Assembly (NCBI GenBank): GCA_922989275.2
Contig: OV277864.1
Location: 56,109,550-56,173,549, forward strand
Reading direction: 5' to 3'
Length of the DNA: 64,000 bases
Origin: Gari tellinella
Lineage: Eukaryota > Mollusca > Bivalvia > Cardiida > Psammobiidae
Shown here: positions 22,173-32,848 of the stretch, piece by piece
Layout of the letters: every line of letters begins with the position of its first letter
How positions within the stretch are numbered: the first letter of the stretch is position 1
Position numbers and translations under genes: made by a program
The notes under the pieces: generated by a model
Told to the model about the DNA's origin: nothing
The model's database searches: none
What the model saw: the letters and a program-made list of their open reading frames with translations, nothing else

Positions 22173-22222
22173 GAACAGGTTTAGAATTTTCAAATTTTCT
22201 TTTTCAAACAGAGTCAGAGTAT

Positions 22223-22478
22223 CAAACAGTTTTGATCCTGATTAGATGCTGCATTATACAGCATATGATCAGGATCAAAACTGCAGAGCTCCAGATAAGG
22301 GGGGTATTTCATAAACTAAAATCTTTATTTCTGCTTTAAACCCTATGGTGTCACTACTCATTAGAATCGTCTCGATGAGACGATTCTAATGAGAAGTAAC
22401 ACCATAGGATTTGGTGCTGTATAAGTGAGAAAATGTTAGATTTGTTCCAATTACTCCCCCTTATCTGTAGCCCTGAGT
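22223..22478. mobile_element. PAL-D hairpin adjoining an HP-A element
   Basis: PAL-D occupies 22223-22280 with centre GATGCTGCATTATACAGCAT. The HP-A element follows at 22286-22478, with hairpin loop GAT and two arm mismatches. Confidence 0.75.
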
Positions 22479-22607
22479 CCGTACAGTGATCCATCTCTAA
22501 AACAACACTCAATGGGAGACAAAGAGTGTGTTTGTTGTTCTGAGGGAGTTGTTATAGGGAGGGATATTTTATACCATTAGATTGCTGAGATTGATTTACC
22601 TGAAACT

Positions 22608-22676
22608 TCCAAACAGTTTAAACCCAGTTCAGAGGCCGCGCAACTCGGCGTCTGAAATGAGTTCAAACTGTTTGTC
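22608..22676. repeat. PAL-D hairpin, GAGGCCGCG variant
   Basis: CAAACAGTTTAAACCCAGTT pairs with the later 'gagttcaaactgtttg'; arms are imperfect at the centre. Confidence 0.7.
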
Positions 22677-22916
22677 ACAAATTTGTCTTTATGTTTCTTG
22701 TTTGCCAATTGTAACTATTTTTCTTCTGTCAAAATGTACAATACGTAACTTTGAGAAAAACTGCAAACAACAATTTTTGCAGACGACATTGCAGCAATGA
22801 ATGCATTAGACAAGAATGTCTTGTTTGGGTAATGCGGTATCTGAGCTGGGTCAAGACTGTTTGTCAGTTGTCTTTATGTTTCTTCTGTCAAAATGTACAG
22901 TGAAGGCGTAAGACAT

Positions 22917-23452
22917 AGAGGATAATTGTTTTTTTTCAGTATAAGATAGAAATTTAATCCATTGAGTGAACATCAGACGTTATATTTTCACGAGTGGCGA
23001 AGCCACGAGTGAAAATATAACAGTCTGATGTTCACGAAATGGATTAAATTCGATCTTATACTGAAAAAATACAATTATTCTATTTATTTATGCTTTTAAG
23101 CCACTTTTTAAATGAAATTGTTCGACAATTGAGAAAGCAAAAGTAAATGATTTACCCCGTGTTGAGCCCCAACTTTATATCGAACACATTTTCGAAATAG
23201 TTTCCCATACGATGACGTCACTTATTCATTGATTTGACGTCATCCGAATTACTTCGTTGCTCCCGAGTTTGAATTCGTGTTCTTCCGGTGAGTGGTTCGC
23301 GACAAATCGGACTGCCGGAATTTAACGATAAGACACGATTGACTACGATTCTTGGGGAGCCCTACGGGGAAAATTCATAATAAAAACGATTGGTGATAAT
23401 CCACTGCTATTTCGTGGTAATCCACCGAAAAGCATAAATAAATAAACGTCTT
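22917..23452. mobile_element. Composite palindromic element H, copy 1
   Basis: Two units lie side by side. Unit H2 (22917-23082) is a long hairpin with arms around 'ccattgagtgaacatcagac' and centre CGTGGCTTCGCCACG-like (here GAGTGGCGAAGCCACGAGTG). Unit H1 (about 23083-23452) has inverted ends TTTATTTATGCTTTT and contains GATGACGTCACTTATTC plus an inverted TTTGACGTCATC. The same pair recurs inverted at 45007-45535. Confidence 0.8.
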
Positions 23453-23459
23453 GTTCAAG

Positions 23460-23790
23460 GAACAATGGCAAACATTGTTGTAAGGAGGGAATCATTGTTC
23501 AGAAGGCCGTTGCTGTGAGGGAGCACAGTACATAAAACACAATTTAATGTCTTCTCATGCAAGCACAAACTTTCAAATGTCATGTCCTATTTTGTACAGA
23601 AGATTTTATCTTTCAAGAAAAATGTGACAATTATTTGAAAATGTTAGTTTTACGACCATTTAAATGCATCTTATTAATAATCTCCCCTATATATCATATT
23701 TTGTTTATATGAGCACAATAGTCACTGATTGTTTTTACAGCTGCAATTTTATTAAACAGTTACTCTTAGCATGCTAGTAGCAGAACCATG
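23460..23790. other. Mostly unique sequence with an 'aggagggaatc' repeat fragment
   Basis: 23463-23530 matches 42635-42700 and 41460-41510 ('gggaatcattgttcagaagg'). The rest shows nothing recognisable. Confidence 0.5.
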
Positions 23791-23799
23791 GTTATTTGT

Positions 23800-23868
23800 G
23801 CAAACAGTTTGGATCCTAATGAGACGCCGCATAACGCGGCGTCTCATCAGGATCCAAACTGTTTGACA
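23800..23868. repeat. PAL-D hairpin
   Basis: GCAAACAGTTTGGATCC and its inverse frame the core GAGACGCCGCATAACGCGGC. Confidence 0.88.
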
Positions 23869-24353
23869 CTCTGACACTGTTCTGAAAAGAAATAATAAAA
23901 ATTCTATTTTTAGAACAGTAGCAGACTACAATTGTTCAAATGAAAAATACCCAACATGCAAAGAGTAAAACGCCTGTCCTTTAAAATTCTAGTTATGCAT
24001 GTCCAAATAGTTTGGATCAAGATTTTATAACAAGTAATCTTATTTTTTATCATGATCAAGGGTCTTTTAGCAGTCATCACTAAGTTCCTACAGCAAAGCA
24101 GATGGAATACTTTATGAATACAAATTGAGACCAAGGAAAAGAAGCATGAGATATTAAATGAAAGTTAAAGGTTAAAATTGAAATATAAACTCTGATTAAA
24201 ACGGTGTAATTTCATTGTGAAGAGGTAAATAGGACTAATGATACCAAAAGTAACTTACAAATCTGCATCTTACAGTAATTATTGCATAATCATAACATAT
24301 CGTCCTCTGTTGCAGGAAATGTTGGCCAAAGATTTACATAATTTTATCAAACT

Positions 24354-24750
24354 CCTGTTGACCAATTACTCCATAAATAAGCATTTTTACGCATTTAATT
24401 TATTGCTCCTGAAGAAAATATGTCCACGTTATATAGTCATGGATATATGCTGTAAAAAATATTGGCTGTGTCCTAGTGGATGGTAGTGTAAAGGAGGCTG
24501 AAAGAAAAGCAGAATGTGCCTTAAGGCACATTCTGCTTTTCTTTTAGCCTGCTTTAAGTGTTCATCTGTATTCAAACCTAGATTATGTACCGTAAGAAAA
24601 AGTTTCTTTATCTTAGCAGATGGTAGCTCCAAGCAGGCTGAAAGTTATGCAGAACTTTATGCCTTAAGGTGCATTATGCTTTACCTTTAACCTGCTTTCA
24701 GTGATCTATCTTCAAAAGTTGAAATAGGCTATTGAGTAATGGGTAAAACA
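24354..24750 (+). mobile_element. T4-1 element with two hairpins
   Basis: One hairpin is at about 24484-24562 (GTGCCTTAAGGCAC centre) and a second at about 24632-24708. The sequence between them repeats 'cttagcagatggtag', so the right half was duplicated. Confidence 0.7.
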
Positions 24751-24775
24751 GAAGAGGAATTATTATGACCTTTTT

Positions 24776-24885
24776 ACAGATGTTAGCTTAGTGCAAGACA
24801 AAAGTAAAGTAAAGCATTTCTAAAGGAGTTTTCTGCATTGATATCATCCTGCATTAAGCACTTAATAAGCAGTCAGCTGTACTTG
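24776..24885. repeat. Degraded hairpin of the 'TTAATGCAGG' type
   Basis: The arms TTAGTGCAAGACAAAAGTAA and 'catcctgcattaagca' flank 'gcatttctaaaggagttttc'. Related pieces occur near 36915, 39380, 43840, 45760 and 49560. Confidence 0.5.
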
Positions 24886-24916
24886 AATAAAGCTTATGTG
24901 TTTTAAGGCATTGCTG

Positions 24917-25170
24917 TTTAACTCTTGATACACTAAGTAACTATTGTGGGTTTTAAGGTTCCCTTGTGGATCTTTTTATTTACCTAAACATGAATCAGTC
25001 TACTTGGAATTTTGGATAGTTTAATAAATACTGGTCTGAATTAGCAAACAGTGTATACCATGACCAGAGGACTCCTATAATTATGTAAGAGCCCTCTGAT
25101 CTACGTATACCCTGTTTGCATGTGTAATTAGTTTATTTTAAACAGAGTCATGGTGTTGAAAGAGTTAACA
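24917..25170 (+). mobile_element. T4-3 MITE, second copy
   Basis: It shares 'aatcagtctacttggaa' and 'aataaatactggtct' with the copy at 20873 and ends 'gttgaaagagttaa'. The hairpin centre is expanded by ATAATTATGTA. Confidence 0.7.
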
Positions 25171-25352
25171 CATGTTTCACTGTTTGGTTGTTGACACATT
25201 GAACCCAAGGGATGAATATGCTCTTTATTTACAAACAGTGTATCAATAAAGAGTATGCTTGTCCTTTGCAAACAGTGTATCGGATTGCATTGGACAAAAG
25301 GTCTGCACTTTTGGTCATATTGCAATATATTGACAAAAACATGATTTTTTTT

Positions 25353-26270
25353 AGCTCACCTGGCACGAAGTGCCAAGGTGAGCTTTTAGGATCGCTGGAT
25401 GTCCGTCGTCCATCGTCTGTCTGTCTGTCCATCCACAATTGGTTGTGAACACTCTAGCGGCTACAAAATTCATCCGATCTTCATGAAACTTGATGAATTT
25501 TGTTTGTCTTGATGAAATTTAGGCCAAGTTTGAATGTGGTCACTAGGCCAAATCATAGAAAAACCTTGTGAACACTCTATAGGCTACAAATTTCATTGGA
25601 TCTTAATGAAACTTGGTCAGAATGTTTGCCTCATTAATATCTAGGTCAAGTTTGAATGTTGGTCATGTCAGGTCAAAAACTAGGTCACTAGGTCAAATCA
25701 TAGAAAAACCTTGTGAACACTCTAGAGGCTACAAATCTCATTGGATCTTGATGAAACTTAGTCAGAATGTTTGTTTAACTGATATCTAGGTCAAGTTTGA
25801 ATATGGGTCATGTTTGGTCAAAAACTAGGTCACTAGGTCAAATCATAGAAAAACCTTGTGAACACTCTTGAGGCTACAAATCCCATTATCTTGATGAAAC
25901 TTGGTCAGAATGTTTGTTTAATTGATATCTAGGTCAAGTTTGAATATGGGTTATGTCTGGTCAAAAACTAGGTCACTAGGTCAAATTATAGAAAAACCTT
26001 GTGAACACTCTTGAGGCTACAAATCTCATTGGATCTTGATGAAATTTGGTCAGAATGTTTGTCGCATTTATATATAGGTCAAGTTTGAATATGGGTCATG
26101 TCCGGTCAAAAACTAGGTCACTAGGTCAAATCATTGGAAAATCTTGTTTACACTCTATATATAAGGTTGATTGTGGGTAAACATGTCCAGTCATAATCTA
26201 GGTCACTATAGGTCAAGTTTGCCATGGTGTACCAGGTGAGCGATTTAGGGCCATAGTGGCCCTTGTTTTT
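25353..26270 (+). mobile_element. RC-1 element, intact copy
   Basis: The start AGCTCACCTGG is followed at once by its own inverse through GCACGAAGTGCC, then a CCGTCGTC/CTGTCTGTCC stretch. The core is an array of roughly 146-bp units with 'atgaaacttggtcagaatg' and 'actaggtcactaggtcaaat', starting near 25564, 25709, 25855 and 26000. The inverse of the start, CCAGGTGAGCG, lies at 26232-26242. A tail follows with hairpin GGGCCATAGTGGCCC and ends CTTGTTTTT. Confidence 0.8.
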
Positions 26271-26568
26271 AAATGGACTTGACTGAATTGGAAACTTGAT
26301 ATACAGCTAGATAGATCACATTGACCACAGGGGCAATAGACAAGATTAGTAACTCTATCTTCAGTATTTTGGGAGTTATTTCCCTTTGTTATCTTTAGTT
26401 TAAGTCCAGCTTAATTGTCCGGAGCATAATCTCAAAGGAAGATAGTTATTGACTTCAAACTTCAAAGTGAAATACAGATAGATCACATTGACCACAAATG
26501 CAGCTACATAAGATCAATAGCTATTTTCATGTGAAACCCCTACTAGGGTTTTAAACCATCTTGAGTGA

Positions 26569-26690
26569 TTAACCCTTTACCTGATAGCCTATTTCTAGAA
26601 CTGAAGATAGGTGATTACTTAAAGCTGATTAAGAGTAAAGCAGAATTCACCTTAAGGGGGGGGGGGGGGGGGGGGGGGAGGGTTAATTAA
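26569..26690 (-). mobile_element. T4-1 half-element ending in a 23-G tract
   Basis: The copy is normal up to CAGAATTCACCTTAAG, the exact centre of the family hairpin. It is then replaced by 23 G (26656-26678) and GGGTTAATTAA. The second arm is gone. Confidence 0.7.
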
Positions 26691-26790
26691 GGTCTATATT
26701 TTAATTGCAGAAACTGGATCTATGTGACAAAAATTTGGATCCTGATCAGATCTAACTTTTAATTGGGCTTGCTTGTGATCCAGACTGTTT

Positions 26791-27040
26791 TGAACCCATT
26801 ACCAGATAGCCTGTTTGTAGTTTTGGAAATAGGTGACTACTAAAAGCAGGTTGAAAGTAAAGCAGAAAATGCCATATGGTGCATTCTGCTGTACTTACAG
26901 CCTGTTTAACTTATTACCTGTTAGAATAAGGAAAGTATTAAATATGACACAAATTCATTACTGTATAATTTGGAACTATTTCTTCAGCGGATGAATAAAA
27001 TACATGTGCTAAAAGTCGCTTCTATATGGGAAAGGGTTAA
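26791..27040 (-). mobile_element. T4-1 MITE
   Basis: GAACCCATTACCAGATAGC at the left and ATATGGGAAAGGGTTAA at the right, with an eroded hairpin (AAATGCCATATGGTGCATT). Confidence 0.7.
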
Positions 27041-27055
27041 AGGTCTTCAACACAG

Positions 27056-27492
27056 GTTTACCCTTTACCCCATAGTATCTTTCTAATTTTGCTGACAGGT
27101 GATTACTTAACCCATTACCCCATAACCTGTTTAATATTTAAAGACAGGTGACCACTTAAAGCAGGTTGAAAGTAAAGCAGAATGCTTTAAGCCACAATCT
27201 GCTAGAAAATAGAAAGTTTTCTTAGGATGCATAATTTATGATAGTTTAAATTGGAATTATTTTCTTCCATGGAAGAATTTTATTAGAGGCATAAAAAGGC
27301 ATATGTATGAGTTGGTGGGTTAAAGCAGGTTTAAAGTAAAGCAGAATGTGCCCCAAGACATCTACTGCTGGGATATAGAAAATATTTCTTCTGGTAGATG
27401 TTTATGACTTTATAAATTGGAATTATTTTTCTACGGTGGAGGAATAAATTAAATGAGTTTAAAGGTTCTTCTATGGGGGGAAGGGCTAAAGC
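27056..27492 (-). mobile_element. T4-1 host element of a nested copy
   Basis: The left part ends '...ggtgattacttaa' at 27110 and the right part resumes 'ttaaagcaggtttaaag' at 27320. Only one arm of its own hairpin remains. Confidence 0.75.
27107..27323 (-). mobile_element. T4-1 MITE nested in T4-1 at TTAA
   Basis: Bounded by TTAACCCATTACCCCATAA and GTTGGTGGGTTAA. The hairpin has collapsed: AAAGCAGAATGC runs directly into TTTAAGCCAC. Confidence 0.8.
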
Positions 27493-27723
27493 AGAACAGA
27501 TTTGTTTGGGGTCTTCAGCTTTAGCATGTAACTTGCATTAAACCTGTTAACTAAGTCATTCATTCTCGTTTTCTTTGGTTAGACTGACTTCCTCTGGATT
27601 CAGTCCAACCCATTAGGCTGAAACTTTGAACCTCTGTAAAGGTCACCTAGCCGATGAAACTACTGTCGTTCATCCTGGCACTTTACTGCAGTTGCCCAAT
27701 TCTGAGTTTCAATAATATGTCCT

Positions 27724-28268
27724 TTAACCCTTTACCCCATAGACGAGCCTTTCAGATACTGTAAAACCCCTCTATTACGACCACTGAAACGAATGCTAAT
27801 TAATTGTATTAAAGACAGGTGTCAGCTAAAGCAAGATGACAGTGAAACAGAAAGCTCCTAAAGGAGCTTTCTGTTTCACTGTCACCTTGCTTTAAGCAGT
27901 CACATGCCGTTAAAATCCAATAGTTAAAGATTTTTAGTGGTCGCGATAGGGAGGTTTTACTGTAATTTTAATTTATTCCTCCATTAAAGAAAGTAGTTCT
28001 ATTTCATACAGTCATGAATATGTATCATAAGAAATATTGACTACATTATAGAAGATTGTAGTTTAAAATACGCTGAAAGAAAAGCAGAGTGTGCCATATA
28101 CATGTATAAGGCAATGATTCTGCTCTGCTTTCAGTCTGCTACCATCTTCTAGGATAAAGAAGATATTTCTTGTGGTGTACATTAATGACTGTATAAATTG
28201 GAACTATTTTCTTCAGTGGAGGAATGAATTAAATGTGTAAAAAGATGTTTCTATGAAGTAAAGGGTTA
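27724..28268 (+). mobile_element. T4-1 MITE containing a TA-1 MITE
   Basis: TTAACCCTTTACCCCATAG starts the host. It is interrupted at 27757-27965 and resumes 'attttaatttattcctcc'. The right end is 'gaagtaaagggttaa'. Confidence 0.7.
27757..27965. mobile_element. TA-1 MITE
   Basis: CTGTAAAACCCCTCTATTA at the left, TAGGGAGGTTTTACTG then TA at the right. The hairpin is GAAAGCTCCTAAAGGAGCTT with flanking arms AAACAG/CTGTTT. Confidence 0.8.
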
Positions 28269-28380
28269 AAATTGGATACAGTAGAACCTCTCTATTATAG
28301 ATTGGAACTATTTTCTTCAGTGGAGGAATGAATTAAATGTGTAAAAAGATGTTTCTATGGAGTAAAGGGTTAAAATTGGA
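28192..28380. repeat. Duplicated T4-1 right end plus TA-1 end fragment
   Basis: About 80 bp from 'attggaactattttcttcag' recur at 28197 and 28302. Between them lies TACAGTAGAACCTCTCTATTA (28270-28290), an isolated TA-1 terminus. Confidence 0.75.
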
Positions 28381-28383
28381 TTA

Positions 28384-28570
28384 TAATGATAATAATAAAG
28401 ACTTTATTTCAAGAGGGTAACACAATTAGAACACACAAGCAATTTATCTCCATTGTGGCCCTCAGCTTACTGGATATACTGTATCTTAGCAAAAGAATTA
28501 AGATAATACAGGACTTTTTCAAAGTTCTCCAGCAAAGGCCCTTGGATTGAGTCTTCACAGTGTGCAAAGC
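28384..28570 (-). mobile_element. LINE 3' end fragment with (ATT)n tail
   Basis: Read on the minus strand it ends CTTGAAATAAAGTCTTTATT followed by ATTATCATT, the 3' end typical of CR1/RTE-type LINEs. No coding part is left. Confidence 0.6.
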
Positions 28571-28574
28571 AAGT

Positions 28575-28836
28575 TTAACCTCTTACCTCATAGTCTGTTT
28601 CTAGTTTTGAAAACAGGTGATCACTTAAAGCAGGCTGAAAGTAAAGCAGAATGTGCCTTAAAGGCACATTCTGCTTAACTTTCAGCCTACGTTAAGCTAT
28701 CATCTGCTAGAATGTAGAAAATATTTCATTTGATACATATTCATGTCTGTTTAAAGTGAAACTGTTTTCTATAGTGGAACTTGTGGAAAAAATAAATTAG
28801 AGGCGTAAAAAGGTGTATTTCTGGGGTTATGGATTA
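28575..28836 (-). mobile_element. T4-1 MITE
   Basis: TTAACCTCTTACCTCATAG to 'ggggttatggattaa', with hairpin centre GTGCCTTAAAGGCAC. Confidence 0.8.
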
Positions 28837-28839
28837 AAT

Positions 28840-29480
28840 GTGTTGCTACAGCTAGAGAAAGGACACAAACATCTTCCAAGATTTCAATTAACCTGAGTTT
28901 ACAGGGCACATGACCTGGGAAATTGGTTAGAATTAAGTTCTCCTGGGAGGACTTTTCTAGATTTCATGACACTCAAAGACCTATGACATCACAGTGTCTT
29001 TGATATTTGACTTTATCTCCATGGACCATTAATTATTCACACTAATTAGTATACCTGGTCAATTAAAGCTGAGTAGTTTTCAACTGGTTAATAATTAAGA
29101 CTGTACGGTGGAAAATATTGTGTTTTTATTAGGCTTGTCTCCTTGTGGTCTTGTCGGCCCCTGGGGGTTTATAAAAGACAGTCAATCTTCCATTCTGTTA
29201 TATTATTTAACAAATGTCGTGATTGAAAATGAAGTCAAGTAGAAATGTAGCCGCAATCTTACAAAAGGTCAGACTGATGATTTTATCCTAAAGCACCTTG
29301 GGGCAAAAATAATTATACAGTCAACAATGATATTATGGACACATATAACGATGTATCTTTTCTGTATTTAAAACTGATCCTTGCTTAAAGCTAGATGAAA
29401 GTATAGCAGATAGCTTGTGAATAAGTTTTCTGCTGAACTTTTATTTTGCTTTAAAGTCAGCTGTTTGCTACAGGGTGTAT
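28840..29480. other. Mostly unique sequence
   Basis: Only a very diverged hairpin ('ttaaagctagatgaaag' to 'tattttgctttaaa', 29384-29456) is seen. No gene is supported. Confidence 0.45.
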
Positions 29481-29486
29481 GTGTCT

Positions 29487-30850
29487 TGTATTGAGTGGGC
29501 ATAAACCGAGCAGTCCATTGCAGAATATAATTTATAAGTCTTGTATTGAGTGGGCATAAAGCGAATTGTCCATTGCAGAATATAATTTATAAGTCTTGTA
29601 TTGAGTGGGCATAAAGCAAATTGTCCATTGCAGAATATAATTTATAAGTCTTGTATTGAGTGGGCATAAAGCGAGCTGTATATTGCAGAATATAATTATA
29701 TGAGTCTTGTATTGAGTGGGCATGAATCGAGGAGTCCATTGCAGAATATAATTTATAAGTCTTGTATTGAGTGGGCATAAAGCGAGCTGTATATTGCAGA
29801 ATATAATTACATGAGTCTTGAATTGAGTGGGCATAAAGCGAGCTGTATATTGCAGAATATAATTATATGAGTCTTGTATTGAGTGGGCATGAATCGAGGA
29901 GTCCATTGCAGAATATAATTATATGAGTCTTGTGTTGAGTGGGCATAAAGCTAGCAGTCCATTGCAGAATATAATTATATGAGTGTTGTATTGAGTGGGC
30001 ATAAAGCTAGCAGTCCATTGCAGAATATAATTATATGAGTCTTGTATTGAGTGGGCATAAAGCTAGCAGTTCATTGCAGAATATAATTATATGAGTCTTG
30101 TATTGAGTGGGCTTAAAGCTAGCAGTCCATTGCAGAATATAATTATATGAGTGTTGTATTGAGTGGGCATAAAGCTAGCAGTCCATTGCAGAATATAATT
30201 ATATGAGTGTTGTATTGAGTGGGCATAAAGCTAGCAGTCCATTGCAGAATATAACTATATGAGTGTTGTATTGAGTGGGCATAAAGCTAGCAGTCCATTG
30301 CAGAATATAATTATATGAGTATTGTATTGAGTGGGCATAAAGCTAGCAGTCCATTGCAGAATATAATTATATGAGAATTGTATTGAGTGGGCATAAAGCT
30401 AGCAGTCCATTGCAGAATATAATTATATGAGTCTTGTATTGAGTGGGCATAAAGCTAGCAGTCCATTGCAGAATATAATTATATGAGTCTTGTGTTGAGT
30501 GGGCATAAAGCTAGCAGTCCATTACAGAATATAATTATATGAGTCTTGTATTGAGTGGGCATAAAGCTAGCAGTCCATTGCAGAATATAATAATATGAGT
30601 CTTGTGTTGAGTGGGCATAAAGCTAGCAGTCCATTGCAGAATATAATTTTATGAGTATTGTATTGAGTGGGCATAAAGCTAGCAGTCCATTGCAGAATAT
30701 AATAATATGAGTCTTGTGTTGAGTGGGCATAAAGCTAGCAGTCCATTGCAGAATATAATTATATGAGAATTGTATTGAGTGGGCATAAAGCTAGCAGTCC
30801 ATTGCAGAATATAATTTTATGAGTATTGTATTGAGTGGGCATAAAGCCAG
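29487..30850. repeat. 56-bp minisatellite, about 24 units
   Basis: Each unit contains TTGAGTGGGCATAAAGC, AGTCCATTGCAGAATATAAT and a variable TATATGAGT. The first units (29487-29930) carry GCGAGCTG or GCGAATTG, later ones the homogenised GCTAGCAG. Minus-strand open frames across it are by-products of the repeat. Confidence 0.95.
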
Positions 30851-31068
30851 CTGTTACAGGTTGTATGAGTTGTTTGGAGTGGGCATGCTAGTGAGTTTAA
30901 CTTTAATGTGTCAGGAGGGGGAGGTCAGTATCAACTTTGTGTCTGTACATAATGAGATTTACTAGCAAAGGACAATCCTATCTTAATTTAGCATTGCATG
31001 TGGGAAAACATTCTGCACCAAAAAAGAGACGTAAAAGTACACAAGTGCAAATACACTTCCGTGATGTC

Positions 31069-31278
31069 CTAACCCACTACCCCATAAATATGCCTTTTTA
31101 CGCAGTTAATTTATTCCTCCATCAAAGAAAATAGTTCCAATTTATACAGTTATGATTAAGAAATGTTTCTTATATCTTGGCAGATGGTAGCTAAAGCAGG
31201 CTGAAAGTAAAGCAGAATGCACCTTAAAGTAGTACCCTGTCTTCAATTTTGGAAACAGGCTGTTGAGTAAAGGGTTAA
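31069..31278 (+). mobile_element. T4-1 MITE without second hairpin arm
   Basis: The sequence passes from AAGCAGAATGCACCTTAA straight to 'agtagtaccctgtcttc', so the right arm is deleted. TTAA is intact at the right end. Confidence 0.75.
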
Positions 31279-31508
31279 GTTATTTTGTTCAGCCCCTTTT
31301 CTCGGAGAAACACCTATTCACACCTTTATAATTATATTCTCCATTGAGAAAATTAATGAGATAAAACAATACCTTAGTGTCTCATCAGGGTCTTCATTAT
31401 TTGCCTTCATAATGTATTGTGAGTGCTAATGGGGAATTTCCTGTCATTATCGGATTGAATACAGATCACACATCGAATAACCCAAGAATTCTGCTTTTTG
31501 TAGCAGTT

Positions 31509-31752
31509 TTAACCCATAACCTCATAAATACACCTTTTACACCTTTAATTTATTCCTCCACTGAAGAAAATAATTCCCCTTTATACAGTCATGAATATGT
31601 GTCATACAAAATATTTTCTATATCCTAACAGATGGAAGCTTAAAGCAGGCTGAAAGTAAAGCAGAATGCACCTTAAGGCGCATTCTGCTTTACTTTCAAC
31701 CTGCTTTAGGTGGTCACCTGTCTGTAAACCTATAAATTGTTTAATGGGGTTA
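31509..31752 (+). mobile_element. T4-1 MITE
   Basis: TTAACCCATAACCTCATAAA to 'aatggggtta', hairpin centre GCACCTTAAGGCGC with one mismatched pair. Confidence 0.75.
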
Positions 31753-31947
31753 GGCAGTCCATTTCTGCAATACTGAAGTCATTTTAATAGAAAAGAGATT
31801 AAAGTTATAAGTATAAATCCAGGCTCTCTGCTCAGTTATAGGCATGTACCTGTTGGCTGTACCTGGCCAGGCAGACTAGCATTGTGTTTTACTCACTCAT
31901 TAAAAGGTTAGGAGTTATTCCCCTTGTTATTGATACCATCAAATCAG

Positions 31948-32192
31948 TGCCAACTCTTTTAACACCATGGACCTGTTTAAAATATACTCATTACATTTGC
32001 AAACAGTGTAGGCACAGATCAGAGGGCTCCTGTAGGAGTCCTCTGATCTGGATCTACACTGTTTGATAATTTAGACCAATATTTATTAAACTTTCCAGAA
32101 TTCCAAGTAGACTAATTCACGTTTTAGTAACTAATAGATTCTTATGGGAACCTGATAACCAACTAGAGCTACTTAGTGTTGAAGGAGTTAAA
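31948..32192 (-). mobile_element. T4-3 MITE, third copy, inverted
   Basis: It carries the inverse of the 20873 copy, including 'ttccaagtagactaattc' and 'agtgttgaaggagttaa'. The hairpin is AGAGGGCTCCTGTAGGAGTC. Confidence 0.75.
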
Positions 32193-32529
32193 AGGTTTGG
32201 AGTTATTTCCCTTGTTAATGATAAAATCAAATCAGGTCTAACCTCTTTCAGCACTAACTATCATTGTTGAAAATGTTGTCTGCTTAAACACTGAAATTGT
32301 TTCAGTCTTCCTGATATTTACACAAAATAACAGTTTGGTGGTGTCTCATCTGGATTGAAACTGTTAGCAAAGGTATTCACTGGGGTCTATATCCAAGGTG
32401 TGAGTTAACCCATTAAAGAGGCTCGCAACCGGATTTAGCATTAAAAATAGTAATTTGTAAATATATGTCAAATGCTTATATAAATGGGTAAGATTTAGTT
32501 TAGGATAATAAATTCTGTTAAAAAAAGCA

Positions 32530-32645
32530 TTTCAAAAAAAAAAAAGAAGAAGCTCTGGTTGGATTCGAACCCTTGACCCTCCATGCAGAGACAAACATGA
32601 AAAAAAAGGAAACGCCTTTACCCACGCTGCTACTGTCGCTCTCTT
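32530..32645 (-). repeat. tRNA-derived SINE or tRNA pseudogene
   Basis: On the minus strand there is AGCGTGGGTAAAGGCG, similar to the A-box region of Leu/Ser tRNAs. About 65 bp later comes GGGTTCGAATCCAACC, a perfect B box. A T-rich run follows, as expected for a pol III terminator or SINE tail. The middle contains a run of eight T (TTTTTTTT), so a working tRNA is unlikely. Confidence 0.6.
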
Positions 32646-32688
32646 TCTATATGGTAGCAAATTAATGTACTTCAGTGGTAGCGATTGA

Positions 32689-32848
32689 TATAGAGAATAT
32701 TTGGTGACTAGCTTTGAATGAGAAATGTTATCTGGCAAGGCGGATGAATATATCAGGTGAGCCGCAGGCGAACCTGATATTTTCAGAAGCCGAGCCAGAT
32801 AACATTTCTCATTCAAAACTAGTCACCAAATATTCTATTTATCCTTGT
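32689..32848. repeat. Long imperfect palindrome, about 47-bp arms
   Basis: 'gaatatttggtgactag', 'aatgagaaatgttatctggc' and their inverses flank a centre containing 'tatcaggtgagccgcaggcg'. The inner part has a second, smaller stem (ATATCAGGT/ACCTGATAT). Confidence 0.8.

Noticed and set aside
25212..25448. Overlapping open frames at the RC-1 left end
   Set aside because: They cover the hairpin and CCGTC-rich repeat, which recurs at 32881 without the frame being kept.
29532..29906. 124-residue minus-strand protein
   Set aside because: The frame is a direct translation of the 56-bp minisatellite; periodic sequence gives open frames by chance.
32530..32645. Functional tRNA gene
   Set aside because: The B box is perfect, but the anticodon region is disrupted by a T run and no acceptor stem forms.
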